Source of the DNA: Actinomadura syzygii
GTDB taxonomy: Bacteria > Actinomycetota > Actinomycetes > Streptosporangiales > Streptosporangiaceae
Length of the DNA: 64,000 nt
Direction: 5' to 3'
NCBI RefSeq assembly: GCF_008085905.1
Contig: NZ_VSFF01000008.1
Coordinates: 186,001-250,000 of the forward strand
In this document: positions 8,454 through 16,189 of the stretch, piece after piece
Position numbering within the stretch: position 1 is the stretch's first letter
Layout: each line of letters starts with the position of its first letter
Program-made: the position numbers and the translations under genes
Notes under the pieces: model-generated
What the model was told of the DNA's origin: nothing
Databases searched by the model: none
The model's input: only the letters and a program-made list of their open reading frames with translations

Positions 8454-9533
8454 TCAGGCGTCGTAGTCGACGGTGAGCCGGTCGGTGACCGGGACGGACT
8501 GGCAGGTCAGCACGTACCCGGCCGCGACCTCCGCCGGTTCGAGCGCGAAGTTGCGGCGCATGTGGACCTCGCCGTCCACGACGCGCGCCCGGCAGGTGCC
8601 GCAGACCCCGCCCTTGCAGGCGAACGGCAGATCGGGGCGGAGCCGCTGCGCCGATTCGAGGACGGTCGCGTCCCGCGGCTGCGCGACGGTCGTGGACCTT
8701 CCGTCGAGCACGACGGTGACCTCGCTGGCAGGGCCGGTCGGTTCGGGGCTCCGCCGGTCGGGCTCGGGCGGCACCTCGTCCACGTGGAACAGCTCCTGGT
8801 GGACGCGCTCGTCCGGCACTCCGAACCCGCGCAGGACGCGCCGCGCGCCGGTGACCATCCCGAACGGGCCGCACAGCCACCAGCGCGCGACGTCCTCGAC
8901 GGGCACGAGGCGCGGCAGCAGCACGCGCAGCCGGTCGGCGTCGAGCCGCCCGCTGAACAGCTCGGCCTCGCGCGGCTCCTGCGACAGGACGTGCGCCAGC
9001 TCGAACCGGTCGGGATGCGCGTCCTTGAGGTCGGCCAGCTCGTCGGCGAACATGACCGTCCCGCTGCGCCGGTTCCCGTACAGGACGGTGACCCGGCTCG
9101 ACGGGTCGGCGGCGAGCGCGGTCGCGGCGAGCGACAGCACCGGCGTGATCCCCGACCCGGCGGCGATCAGCACGTGGTGGGCGCCGGGCTGCTCGGGGAG
9201 CGTGAACGTCCCGGACGGCGGCAGCACGTCCACGACGTCGCCCGGACGCACCTCGCGCACGAGCCACGACGAGAACAGCCCGCCCGGGATCTCGCGGACG
9301 CCGACGCGCGGCGCCGCCCCGGCCGCCGCGCAGATCGAGTACGAGCGGCGCTCCTCGCTCCCGTCGGGCAGGACGCGGCGCAGCGTGAGGAACTGTCCGG
9401 GCCGGAAGTCGTAGAGGTCGGCGAGCTCCGGCGGCACGTCGAAGGTGACGGCGGCCGCGTCGTCGCACAGCCGCTCGACGCCCGCGACGCGCAGCGGGTG
9501 GAAGCCGCGTCGCCGCACCGTGGCAGTCGCCAT
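8454..9533 (-). CDS. paaE: 1,2-Phenylacetyl-CoA epoxidase, reductase subunit PaaE
   Basis: A 359-residue reductase that passes electrons from NAD(P)H to the PaaA di-iron centre. Order of domains: FAD-binding barrel (FRPGQFLTLR and RRSYSIC), NAD-binding Rossmann domain (LIAAGSGITPVLS, CGPFGMV) and a C-terminal plant-type 2Fe-2S ferredoxin domain with CKGGVCGTCRARV and a final cysteine in LTCQS. It ends the paaABCDE run and begins one base from the paaD stop. Confidence 0.94.
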   Translation of the reverse strand: MATATVRRRGFHPLRVAGVERLCDDAAAVTFDVPPELADLYDFRPGQFLTLRRVLPDGSEERRSYSICAAAGAAPRVGVREIPGGLFSSWLVREVRPGDVVDVLPPSGTFTLPEQPGAHHVLIAAGSGITPVLSLAATALAADPSSRVTVLYGNRRSGTVMFADELADLKDAHPDRFELAHVLSQEPREAELFSGRLDADRLRVLLPRLVPVEDVARWWLCGPFGMVTGARRVLRGFGVPDERVHQELFHVDEVPPEPDRRSPEPTGPASEVTVVLDGRSTTVAQPRDATVLESAQRLRPDLPFACKGGVCGTCRARVVDGEVHMRRNFALEPAEVAAGYVLTCQSVPVTDRLTVDYDA

Positions 9534-10022
9534 TCAGATCTCCTTGAAGTGCTCGAACGGCTCCCGGCACGCCTCGCAGCGGCGCAGCGACTTGCAGGCC
9601 GTCGCGCCGAACCGGGACAGCTCGACCGTGTCGGCGGAACCGCAGCGCGGGCACCGGACGCGCCGCGTCGGCCCCAGCGTCAGCGGGATCGGCCCCGACG
9701 GGCGGTGCGGGACGGGCCCCGGCGGCGCGACTCCGGCCGCCGCGAGCTTGCCGCGCCCCGACTCGCTGATCCAGTCGCTCGTCCACGGCGGATCGAGGAC
9801 GGTCCGCACGCTGACGTCGGCGTATCCGGCCTCGGCCAGCCGCGACCTGAGGTCGTCGCGCATCGCGTCCAGGGCGGGGCAGCCGGTGTAGGTGGGAGTG
9901 ATCGTCACCTCCACGCGGCCCGCGCGCTCCGTCACGTCGCGGAGGACGCCCAGCTCCGCGAGCGTCAGCATCGGCAGCTCCGGATCGGTGACCGTCTCGG
10001 CGACCGCGCGCGCGTTCACCAT
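9534..10022 (-). CDS. paaD: Phenylacetate degradation protein PaaD (Fe-S maturation, MIP18 family)
   Basis: A 162-residue DUF59/MIP18-type protein needed to mature the PaaABCE epoxidase, probably by Fe-S cluster delivery. It has the PELPMLTLAELGVLRDV start, TYTGCPALD (conserved Cys) and a C-terminal zinc-ribbon-like region with two CxxC pairs (CPRCGS and CEAC). The ATG at 10022 overlaps the paaC stop (ATGGTGA); a GTG one codon later is equally possible. Longer frames upstream are shadows of paaC. Confidence 0.92.
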   Translation of the reverse strand: MVNARAVAETVTDPELPMLTLAELGVLRDVTERAGRVEVTITPTYTGCPALDAMRDDLRSRLAEAGYADVSVRTVLDPPWTSDWISESGRGKLAAAGVAPPGPVPHRPSGPIPLTLGPTRRVRCPRCGSADTVELSRFGATACKSLRRCEACREPFEHFKEI

Positions 10023-10900
10023 GTCGCCCCTGGGTGGGCGCGGGCCACGCTCTGCATCTCCGCGAGCAGGTCGGCCAGGGCCGGGGTGTGGTCGCCGCTC
10101 CGTCCCGCCAGGCGCGGCGGCTCGGGTTCCGGGGCCCGGAGCGTCGCCGTCGCCAACACTTCGCTGGTCACGGCGTCGAACTCGGCGCGCACGCCGGACG
10201 GGTCGACGCCGACGCCCGCGTCCGCCATCCGCCGCTCGACGTCGTGGACGCCGAACAGCTCGCCGGTCAGCGGCCACAGCTCGTCCACCGCCCGCTGCGC
10301 GCGGGCGTGGGAGAAGTCGGTGCCGTCGCCGAGGCGGATCGTCCACAGCGCGGCGTGGTCGCGGTGGTAGGCGACCTCCTTGACGCCCTTCGCCGCGATC
10401 GCCGCGAGGACCGGGTCGCGGGACGCGCGCAGCCGGTCCAGCAGCGCCAGCCGCCACGTCGAGAACAGCAGCAGCCTGACTATGGAATGCGCGAAGTCCC
10501 CGTTCGGAACCTCGGTCAGGCGGACGTTGCGGAACTCGGCCGCGTCCCGGAAGAAGGCCAGGTCGTCCTCGCCGCGCCTGGCCTCCTCGACGGCGTCCTC
10601 GGCCACGCCCGCGCGGGCGAGCAGCAGCCGCGCCTGGCCGAGCAGGTCGAGCGCGACGTTCGCGAGCGCGACCTCCTCCTCCAGCTCGGGCGCGTGCGTG
10701 CACCACTCCTGGAGGCGGTGCGACATGATCAGCGCGTCGTCGCCGAGCATCAGGCAGTAGGACGCGAGGTCGCCGCGGTCGACCCCGTCCGGGACGGCCG
10801 TGTCGACGCCCGCCAGCGGGTCGTGGAACCCGGTGCCGAACGCCCAGCGGGCCTCGTCGTTGTCCTCGGCGATCGCGCCGAGCGCGTTGTCGAACGACAT
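10016..10900 (-). CDS. paaC: 1,2-Phenylacetyl-CoA epoxidase, structural subunit PaaC
   Basis: A 294-residue ferritin-like four-helix protein without a full di-iron site, which pairs with PaaA to form the epoxidase core. Recognised from YCLMLGDDALIMSHRLQEW, LANVALDLLGQARLLL, FRNVRLTEVPNGDFAHSIVRLLLFS and VKEVAYHRDHAALWTIRLGDGT, all typical of PaaC. The start is eight bases after the paaB stop and the end overlaps paaD, so translation is likely coupled. Confidence 0.94.
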   Translation of the reverse strand: MSFDNALGAIAEDNDEARWAFGTGFHDPLAGVDTAVPDGVDRGDLASYCLMLGDDALIMSHRLQEWCTHAPELEEEVALANVALDLLGQARLLLARAGVAEDAVEEARRGEDDLAFFRDAAEFRNVRLTEVPNGDFAHSIVRLLLFSTWRLALLDRLRASRDPVLAAIAAKGVKEVAYHRDHAALWTIRLGDGTDFSHARAQRAVDELWPLTGELFGVHDVERRMADAGVGVDPSGVRAEFDAVTSEVLATATLRAPEPEPPRLAGRSGDHTPALADLLAEMQSVARAHPGATW

Positions 10901-10908
10901 TGCGGACC

Positions 10909-11196
10909 TCAGATGTGCGGGACGTTCTCGGGAATGTCGTAGAACGTCGGATGCCGGTAGACCTTGTCGCCGCTCGGGGCGAAGAACGGGTCCTTCTCGT
11001 CCGGGCTGGACGCGGTGATGTCCCGCGCCGGCACCACCCAGATGCTCACGCCCTCGTTCCGCCGCGTGTACAGGTCGCGGGCGTTGCGCAGCGCCATCGT
11101 GTCGTCGGGCGCGCGCAGCGACCCGACGTGCACATGGTTCAGCCCGCGCTTCCCCCGGACGAACACCTCGTAGAGCGGCCAGTCCTTGTCCATCAC
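10909..11196 (-). CDS. paaB: 1,2-Phenylacetyl-CoA epoxidase subunit PaaB
   Basis: A 95-residue small subunit that bridges PaaAC dimers. The sequence has the family features WPLYEVFVRGKRGLNHVHVGSL, ALRNARDLYTRR, SIWVVPA and the aromatic PTFYDIPENVPHI end. Length matches the family. A hairpin lies between it and paaA. Confidence 0.94.
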   Translation of the reverse strand: MMDKDWPLYEVFVRGKRGLNHVHVGSLRAPDDTMALRNARDLYTRRNEGVSIWVVPARDITASSPDEKDPFFAPSGDKVYRHPTFYDIPENVPHI

Positions 11197-11207
11197 GCCC
11201 TGCCTTT

Positions 11208-11238
11208 CTGGGGGACGACCCCCAGACCCCCGAGGGGG
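11208..11238. repeat. Intercistronic hairpins between paaA and paaB
   Basis: A perfect 7-bp stem (CTGGGGG / CCCCCAG, loop ACGA) is followed at once by a second short C5/G5 hairpin in the 67-base gap between paaA and paaB. C/G-rich hairpins in such gaps are common in high-G+C actinobacteria and can set transcript stability and subunit ratio; no T-tract follows, so I do not call a terminator. Confidence 0.5.
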
Positions 11239-11263
11239 CCCGAAGATCCTCGCTTCGCTCCGG

Positions 11264-12229
11264 TCATCGGGCCTCCTGCTTCGCCGCGTGAGCGGCGGCG
11301 GCCTCGCGGACCCAGGCGCCGTCCTCGTGGGCGGCGCGGCGGACGGCGACGCGCTCGGCGTTGCAGGGGCCGTCGCCGCTGATCACCCGTTTCAGCTCCG
11401 ACCAGTCGATCTCGCCGAAGTCGTGGTGCCCGCGCTCGGCGTTCCAGCGCAGGTCGGGGTCGGGGAGGGTGACGCCGAGCGCGTCCGCCTGCGGGACGCT
11501 CATGTCCACGAACCGCTGCCGGAGCTCGTCGTTCGTGTGCCGCTTGATCTTCCACGCCATGGACTGGGCGGTGTGCGTCGAGTCGGCGTCCGGCGGGCCG
11601 AACATCATCAGCGACGGCCACCACCAGCGGTTCACGGCGTCCTGCACCATCTCGCGCTGGGCGTCGGTGCCGCGCATCAGCGTCATCAGCAGCTCGTAGC
11701 CCTGCCGCTGGTGGAACGACTCCTCCTTGCAGATCCGGATCATCGCCCGCGCGTACGGGCCGTAGGAGCTGCGGCACAGCGGCACCTGGTTGCAGATGGC
11801 CGCGCCGTCGACCAGCCAGCCGATCACGCCGACGTCCGCGAACGTCAGCGTCGGGTAGTTGAAGATGGACGAGTACTTCTGCCGACCGGAGATCAGCTTC
11901 GCGGTCAGCTCGGACCGGTCGGCGCCGAGCGTCTCGGCCGCCGAGTACAGGTACAGGCCGTGGCCCGCCTCGTCCTGGACCTTGGCGAGCAGGATCGCCT
12001 TGCGGCGCAGCGACGGCGCGCGGGTGATCCAGACGCCCTCCGGCTGCATCCCGATGATCTCGGAGTGCGCGTGCTGCGCGATCTGCCGGACCATCGTCGC
12101 CCGGTAGGCGTCGGGCATCCAGTCGCGCGGCTCGATCCGCTGGTCGCGGGCCACCGTCCGCTCGAAATGCGCGGCTTCGCCCTGGGGCTCGGCCGCGCGG
12201 GCCTCGGCCGTCCCGGTGCTCGGAGCCAT
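11264..12229 (-). CDS. paaA: 1,2-Phenylacetyl-CoA epoxidase, catalytic subunit PaaA
   Basis: A 321-residue di-iron oxygenase subunit that makes the ring epoxide of phenylacetyl-CoA. Family motifs include RDWMPDAYRATMVRQIAQHAHSE, KVQDEAGHGLYLYSAAETLG (ExxH iron ligands), CKEESFHQRQGYELL (second ligand set) and WWWPSLMMFGPPD. The ATG at 12229 has a GAGGAGG ribosome site. It is the first gene of paaABCDE, transcribed away from a TetR regulator with an operator-like site between them. Confidence 0.95.
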   Translation of the reverse strand: MAPSTGTAEARAAEPQGEAAHFERTVARDQRIEPRDWMPDAYRATMVRQIAQHAHSEIIGMQPEGVWITRAPSLRRKAILLAKVQDEAGHGLYLYSAAETLGADRSELTAKLISGRQKYSSIFNYPTLTFADVGVIGWLVDGAAICNQVPLCRSSYGPYARAMIRICKEESFHQRQGYELLMTLMRGTDAQREMVQDAVNRWWWPSLMMFGPPDADSTHTAQSMAWKIKRHTNDELRQRFVDMSVPQADALGVTLPDPDLRWNAERGHHDFGEIDWSELKRVISGDGPCNAERVAVRRAAHEDGAWVREAAAAHAAKQEAR

Positions 12230-12245
12230 CGGGCCTCCTCGAATT

Positions 12246-12263
12246 ACCGACCGTCCGTTCAGT
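12246..12263. promoter_or_regulatory. Probable TetR operator in the paaA / regulator divergent region
   Basis: ACCGACCGTCCGTTCAGT is an imperfect palindrome (7 of 9 positions match between arms) of the ACCGACCGN2CGGTCGGT type bound by many actinobacterial TetR regulators. It sits 17 bases upstream of the paaA start, next to an A+T-rich AGAATATACC patch that could be the -10 region of either promoter. This is the natural place for ligand-controlled repression of paa genes. Confidence 0.65.
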
Positions 12264-12323
12264 CAGAATATACCTCGCGAACCGGGCCGGGGAGAAGCCG
12301 CGGGGCGCCGGGACGCTGCGATA

Positions 12324-12971
12324 ATGGCCGCCGTGACCAGGACGGACGGCGGCGGACAAAACGGCGGCGGGACGGCCAGGCGCGGCCGGCCCGGCTACGA
12401 CCGGGAGTCGCTGCTGCGCGTCGCCGTCACCGTGTTCAACGAGCGCGGCTACGACGGCACCAGCATGGACGAGCTGTCCAAGCGGCTCGGCATCAGCAAG
12501 TCCGCGATCTACCACCACGTCTCCGGCAAGGACGAACTGCTCCAGCTCGCCGTTGACCGCGCGATGGACGCCCTGTTCGCCGCCGCCGACGAGGCCGCGA
12601 CCGTGGACGGCCGCGCGATCGACCGGCTGGAGCACCTCGTCCGGGCCAGCGTCGGCGTCCTCGTCGAGCAGCAGCCGTTCGTCACGCTCCTGCTGCGGGT
12701 GCGCGGCAACACGGCCGTCGAGAAGCGGGCGCTCGCCCGCCGCCGCGAGTTCGACCGGCTCGTCGCCGGGCTCGTCGAGCGGGCCGAGGCGGAGGGCGAC
12801 ATCCGCCCGGACGTCGCGCCGCCGGTCGCCGCCCGCCTCCTGTTCGGACTCGTCAACTCGCTCATCGAGTGGTACCGGCCGCGCGGCGGCGCGGCCGCCG
12901 AGGAGATCGCGGACGCGCTCTGCAAGGTGGCGTTCGACGGGCTGCGCCGCCGCGGCCCGGCCGCCGACTGA
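12324..12971 (+). CDS. TetR family regulator of the paa operon (PaaR-like)
   Basis: A 215-residue one-domain repressor. The helix-turn-helix lies in FNERGYDGTSMDELSKRLGISKSAIYHHVSGKDELL (residues about 33-70), followed by an all-helical ligand pocket. Divergent to paaABCDE and separated by 94 bases that hold a palindromic site, so it most likely represses the operon and responds to phenylacetyl-CoA, as PaaR proteins do. The ATG at 12324 was preferred because upstream codons fall in the shared promoter; a GTG at 12333 is possible. Confidence 0.85.
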   Translation: MAAVTRTDGGGQNGGGTARRGRPGYDRESLLRVAVTVFNERGYDGTSMDELSKRLGISKSAIYHHVSGKDELLQLAVDRAMDALFAAADEAATVDGRAIDRLEHLVRASVGVLVEQQPFVTLLLRVRGNTAVEKRALARRREFDRLVAGLVERAEAEGDIRPDVAPPVAARLLFGLVNSLIEWYRPRGGAAAEEIADALCKVAFDGLRRRGPAAD

Positions 12972-13076
12972 ACCCGGCACCGCCCCGGGGCTGCGCCGTC
13001 AACAGAAAACGGCCTTAGTTGCATCCTTAAAGGGAACTCGCAAATTCAACTGTTAAAAAAGTCGCGGTTGCTAAGG

Positions 13077-13105
13077 TTGACGCTCACCTGGGCCAGGAAT
13101 ACTCT
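13077..13105 (+). promoter_or_regulatory. Housekeeping-type promoter for the DUF4360 gene
   Basis: A -35 box TTGACG (13077-13082) and a -10 box TACTCT (13100-13105) are separated by 17 bp, about 150 bases before the gene. The interval 12972-13255 is otherwise non-coding, and its first part has a stretch (13020-13070) much less G+C-rich than its surroundings. Confidence 0.55.
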
Positions 13106-13255
13106 CACACCGCAGATTCTCGGCCGAGGATCGTCATTGAGGCTCTGACCACGAAAGACGTCGTGAAATTCGATGTCAGATGACAACGGCGCTGTGGCCG
13201 GACGTGCGATGACAGCACATTCCTCCCCACAACTTCACTTGAGAGATCCCGACCC

Positions 13256-13960
13256 ATGATGAACGCAAAACGACTCGCGATCGTGCTGGGCGCCGGGCTG
13301 GTCGTGCCGGCCGTGGCCTCCGCCACCGCCATGCTCGCGTCTTCCAGTGCAGTGTTCGCGCCCGCGTCCGCCAACTCCGCGGCCGACGCCGACCCCGCTC
13401 CCGCTCCCGCCGTCCCGTCCGCGCCCGTGACCATGGAGGTCGAGACGGTCAACGGCTCCGGCTGCGCGGCCGGCACCGCCAAGGTCACCCCCTCGGGCGA
13501 CAACACCGCCTTCACCGTCAGCTACGAGCAGTACGTGGCGTGGGCCGGCGGTCAGGCGCCGCCCGCCTCCTTCCGGAAGAACTGCCAGCTCAACGTGCGT
13601 GTCGACGCGCCGGAGGGCTGGACCTACGCGATCACCGGGATCGAGCACCGCGGGTTCGCGCACCTGGAGGCGGGAGCCACCGGGCTGCTGCGCGCCAACT
13701 ACTACTTCCAGGGCGACAGCCGCTCCAAGGCCGTGGCCCACGACTTCACCGGTCCGTACAACGACTCCTGGAAGATCCAGGACAAGATCGCTCCCGCGGA
13801 CCGCATCTACGCTCCGTGCGCCAAGGAGCGCAACCTGAACATCAACACCGAACTGCGGGCGGCCGCGGGCGACTCCGACGCCAAGTCCAGTTTCGTGGCG
13901 ATGGAATCGAACTACGGTAACTCGCGCTACCAGCTCGCCTGGAAGCGCTGCGCGGAGTAA
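13256..13960 (+). CDS. Secreted DUF4360 domain protein
   Basis: A 234-residue exported protein of unknown role. Residues 1-30 form a Sec signal peptide (basic MMNAKRLA, hydrophobic core, SASSAVFA-type exit), followed by an Ala/Pro spacer and the DUF4360 domain from about residue 58: VNGSGCAAGTAKV, the YEQYVAWAGG segment, FRKNCQLNVRVDAPEGWTYAI and a closing KRCAE. Four cysteines in the domain probably form disulfides. The family is common in soil actinobacteria and fungi and has no known function. The second ATG (13259) is an equally good start. It has its own promoter and a downstream hairpin. Confidence 0.85.
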   Translation: MMNAKRLAIVLGAGLVVPAVASATAMLASSSAVFAPASANSAADADPAPAPAVPSAPVTMEVETVNGSGCAAGTAKVTPSGDNTAFTVSYEQYVAWAGGQAPPASFRKNCQLNVRVDAPEGWTYAITGIEHRGFAHLEAGATGLLRANYYFQGDSRSKAVAHDFTGPYNDSWKIQDKIAPADRIYAPCAKERNLNINTELRAAAGDSDAKSSFVAMESNYGNSRYQLAWKRCAE

Positions 13961-13989
13961 TCGACTCGTTCCGCCAGCAAGACCAAGAG

Positions 13990-14055
13990 AGCAGCGGCGG
14001 TGGTCGGCCCGGTACGGAGAATGCGTACCAGGCCCGGCCACCGCTCGCATTTTTC
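13990..14055. terminator. Bidirectional terminator between DUF4360 and dapB-like genes
   Basis: A long imperfect hairpin pairs GGTGGTCGGCCCGGTAC with GTACCAGGCCCGGCCACC around a seven-base loop and is followed by CATTTTT on the plus strand. It lies between two convergent genes and can serve both. Confidence 0.75.
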
Positions 14056-14064
14056 CAACGAAGT

Positions 14065-14889
14065 TCAGCCTTCTTTTCCAGCGTCCTCTTCGGTGTCGTC
14101 GAACAGCAGCGCGCCGAGCCCGCGCCGCACTCCCGGCGATTCGCGGACGCGCCGGACCGCGAGCACCGTCCCGGCCGCATAAGGCTCCGCGGAATCGCCC
14201 GCGTCATGCCGCATCACCAGGCGCTCGCCCTTTCCCGCGAACACCGCCTCCGTGCTGACCGTGAAGCCCGGCAGCCGCACCGAGTGGACCCGCGTCCCGC
14301 CGACCTCCGCGCCGCGCGCCTCGGCCGGGCCGTGCAGCTCGACCAGCGGGACGCCGCCCTCCGGCCGCCGGATCTCGCCCAGCGACTCGGCCAGCTCCCG
14401 CGCCGTCCCGGACGGGACGTCCGGCTTCGTGTCGCTCGCGTAGTCGATGATCTCCCAGTGGTCCAGTTTCGCGGCGGCCAGCGAGGCGGCCCGCTGGAGC
14501 AGCGCCGCCATGACCGAGAAGTTCCCGGCGGCGACCACGCCGACGCCGCGCTCCCGGGCGAGCCCGTCCAGCTCGGCGTAGTCGGCGGCGGTCAGCCCGC
14601 TGGACCCGACCACCGCGTGCACGCCCGCCTCGACGGCCGCCCACACGTTGCCGCGGACGGCGGCGGCGCTGGTGTAGTCGACGAGCACGTCGACCTCGGC
14701 GTCCCGGAGGGCGTCCGCGACCGAGGCGTGGACCCGGCCGTCGCCGTGGCCCACGGCGTCGGCGAGGGTCCGTCCGGCCGCCGAGCGCGACACCCCGGCG
14801 GTGAGCGCCAGGTCGTCGGCCCGGTCGACGGCGGCGAGGATGGGCGGCGCGGTCCAGCCGGTCACCCCGGCGAAACAGACTCTGATCAT
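14065..14889 (-). CDS. DapB-like dinucleotide-binding reductase without catalytic histidines
   Basis: A 274-residue homologue of 4-hydroxy-tetrahydrodipicolinate reductase. N-terminal Rossmann motif GVTGWTAPPI, mid-region VVGSSGL and NFSVMAALL, and the signature segment EIIDYASDTKPDVPSGTA (146-163). Aligned to E. coli DapB (HHRHKVDAPSGTA), the lysine is kept (K155) but the catalytic His-His pair is A151-S152. It is therefore either a different imine/lactam reductase or inactive. There are no lysine genes nearby. Such paralogues exist in several actinobacteria and are usually annotated dapB by homology; I would not rely on that name. Confidence 0.75.
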   Translation of the reverse strand: MIRVCFAGVTGWTAPPILAAVDRADDLALTAGVSRSAAGRTLADAVGHGDGRVHASVADALRDAEVDVLVDYTSAAAVRGNVWAAVEAGVHAVVGSSGLTAADYAELDGLARERGVGVVAAGNFSVMAALLQRAASLAAAKLDHWEIIDYASDTKPDVPSGTARELAESLGEIRRPEGGVPLVELHGPAEARGAEVGGTRVHSVRLPGFTVSTEAVFAGKGERLVMRHDAGDSAEPYAAGTVLAVRRVRESPGVRRGLGALLFDDTEEDAGKEG

Positions 14890-14909
14890 GCCGCCACTGT
14901 AGGCAGCGG

Positions 14910-15299
14910 TCAGCCGTCCCGGCGGGCGGGCTCGAACAGCTCGACCAGGTTGCCGGCGGGGTCCGCGACGAGGATCTGGCGCCCGCCCGGCCCGCTGACC
15001 AGGTCGCTGCGGAACGCCGCCCCGGCGGCGGTCAGCCGCGCGACCTCGGCGTCGAGGTCGTCCACGATCAGGTGGAGGCGGTTGCGCCCGGGGACGGCGG
15101 CGTCCGCCGGGGTGGCGCGGGCGCCGGACGACGCGGGCCCGGACAGCAGCAGCCGCAGCGGCCCGCGCACGACCTCCGCGAACGCGGGCGCGGCGGTGAA
15201 GCCCGGCGCGAAGCCCAGACGGCCGGTGTAGAAGTCGATGGCGGCTTGGACGTCGTCCACGATGTAGCGGACGCCGATCTGCTCTCGCGCTTCGGTCAT
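14910..15299 (-). CDS. VOC (glyoxalase/bleomycin-resistance fold) family protein
   Basis: A 129-residue protein with two beta-alpha-beta-beta-beta units: VRYIVDDVQAAIDFYTGRLGF, then NRLHLIVDDLDAEVARLTAAGA and the closing DPAGNLVELFEP with the usual Glu ligand. It has no cysteine, which excludes an ArsI-type C-As lyase despite its arsenic-like partner. Its ATG overlaps the stop of the ArsR/arsenate-reductase-like gene (ATGA), so the two are co-translated. Substrate unknown. Confidence 0.85.
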   Translation of the reverse strand: MTEAREQIGVRYIVDDVQAAIDFYTGRLGFAPGFTAAPAFAEVVRGPLRLLLSGPASSGARATPADAAVPGRNRLHLIVDDLDAEVARLTAAGAAFRSDLVSGPGGRQILVADPAGNLVELFEPARRDG

Positions 15300-16075
15300 G
15301 GGTGAACCTCCGGGTCAGGGCCGGGTGCGAGGACGGGCACCAGGTGGCGGACGCGCGTGTCGATCTCCGTGACCGTCCGGGCGAAGGCGTCGCCGTCCTC
15401 CGCCGCGGCCGGGTCGGGGATGCTCCAGTGGGCCGGCCGCGGCCGGCCGCCGAACTCCGGGCAGACCTCGCGCACCCGGTCGCACAGGGTGATCACGTGG
15501 TCGAACGGGCGGTCGGCCAGGTCGTCCAGGCCGCGTGGACGCTGCCGCGCGATGTCGATGCCGTAGCGCTCGCGCAGCAGCTCCACGGCCGCCGGGTGGA
15601 CGCGCGCCGCCGGACGGCTGCCGCCGCTCGTCACCTCGACGCGCCCCCGGGCGTGGTGGCGCAGCAGCGCCTCCGCGACCGGTGAGCGGGCGCTGTTGCC
15701 GGTGCAGGCGAACAGCACCCGCGCCCGTCTCGATGATGGCGGCGCCGGGTGCGGCGCCGGTCCAGGCAGCGCGGGATGCAGGGCGCTCCCGGTGGCGGCG
15801 AGCGCGTCGGCGCAGCGGTCCAGGTCGAGGTGGTAGTAGCTGTCGCGGGCGTCGAAACTGCTCCGCCGCGCGGTGACCAGCCCGCCGCGGCGCAGCAGCC
15901 GCAGGTGGTAGGAGACGAGGTTCTGCGGCTCGCCGACCCGGGCCACCAGCTCGCGGACGCGGTGGTCGCCGCCCGCCAGCTCGGCCAGCAGCCGCCACCG
16001 CAGCGGGTGGGCGGCCAGCCGCACGAACTCCGGCGGGCCGTCGGCGCCGCGCGCGTCGCGCTCCGGGAGCACCAT
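15296..16075 (-). CDS. ArsR regulator fused to arsenate-reductase/LMW-phosphatase domain
   Basis: A 259-residue two-domain protein. Residues about 10-90 are a winged-helix ArsR domain (FVRLAAHPLRWRLLAELAGG, NLVSYHLRLLRRGGLVTARRSS); residues about 115-255 are a low-molecular-weight phosphatase fold with the P-loop CTGNSARSP and the late Asp-Pro (SIPDPAAAE). Such fusions join an arsenic or oxyanion sensor to an arsenate reductase. The ATG at 16075 was chosen because the other in-frame candidates (16090, 16093) fall inside or against an operator palindrome; a leaderless start there cannot be excluded. It is followed by a coupled VOC gene. Confidence 0.85.
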   Translation of the reverse strand: MVLPERDARGADGPPEFVRLAAHPLRWRLLAELAGGDHRVRELVARVGEPQNLVSYHLRLLRRGGLVTARRSSFDARDSYYHLDLDRCADALAATGSALHPALPGPAPHPAPPSSRRARVLFACTGNSARSPVAEALLRHHARGRVEVTSGGSRPAARVHPAAVELLRERYGIDIARQRPRGLDDLADRPFDHVITLCDRVREVCPEFGGRPRPAHWSIPDPAAAEDGDAFARTVTEIDTRVRHLVPVLAPGPDPEVHP

Positions 16076-16087
16076 GCCCTGACAATA

Positions 16088-16105
16088 CATCAAACTGGTT
16101 TGATG
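16088..16105. promoter_or_regulatory. ArsR-type operator palindrome
   Basis: CATCAAACTGGTTTGATG has two perfect 8-bp arms about a 2-bp centre, the ATCAA-N-TTGAT layout used by ArsR/SmtB repressors. It is 12 bases upstream of the chosen start of the ArsR fusion gene, so binding would block its own promoter. Confidence 0.8.
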
Positions 16106-16189
16106 TAGTTGGCGGTTGCGCTCGGGGCGGGGGAGGGGTCATGATCTGGACATGATCTCCATCAGGAAGGGCGGCGACGCCCACGCGCG

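Noticed and set aside
14910..15299. ArsI organoarsenical lyase
   Set aside because: The VOC protein contains no cysteine, and ArsI needs a C-terminal cysteine pair.
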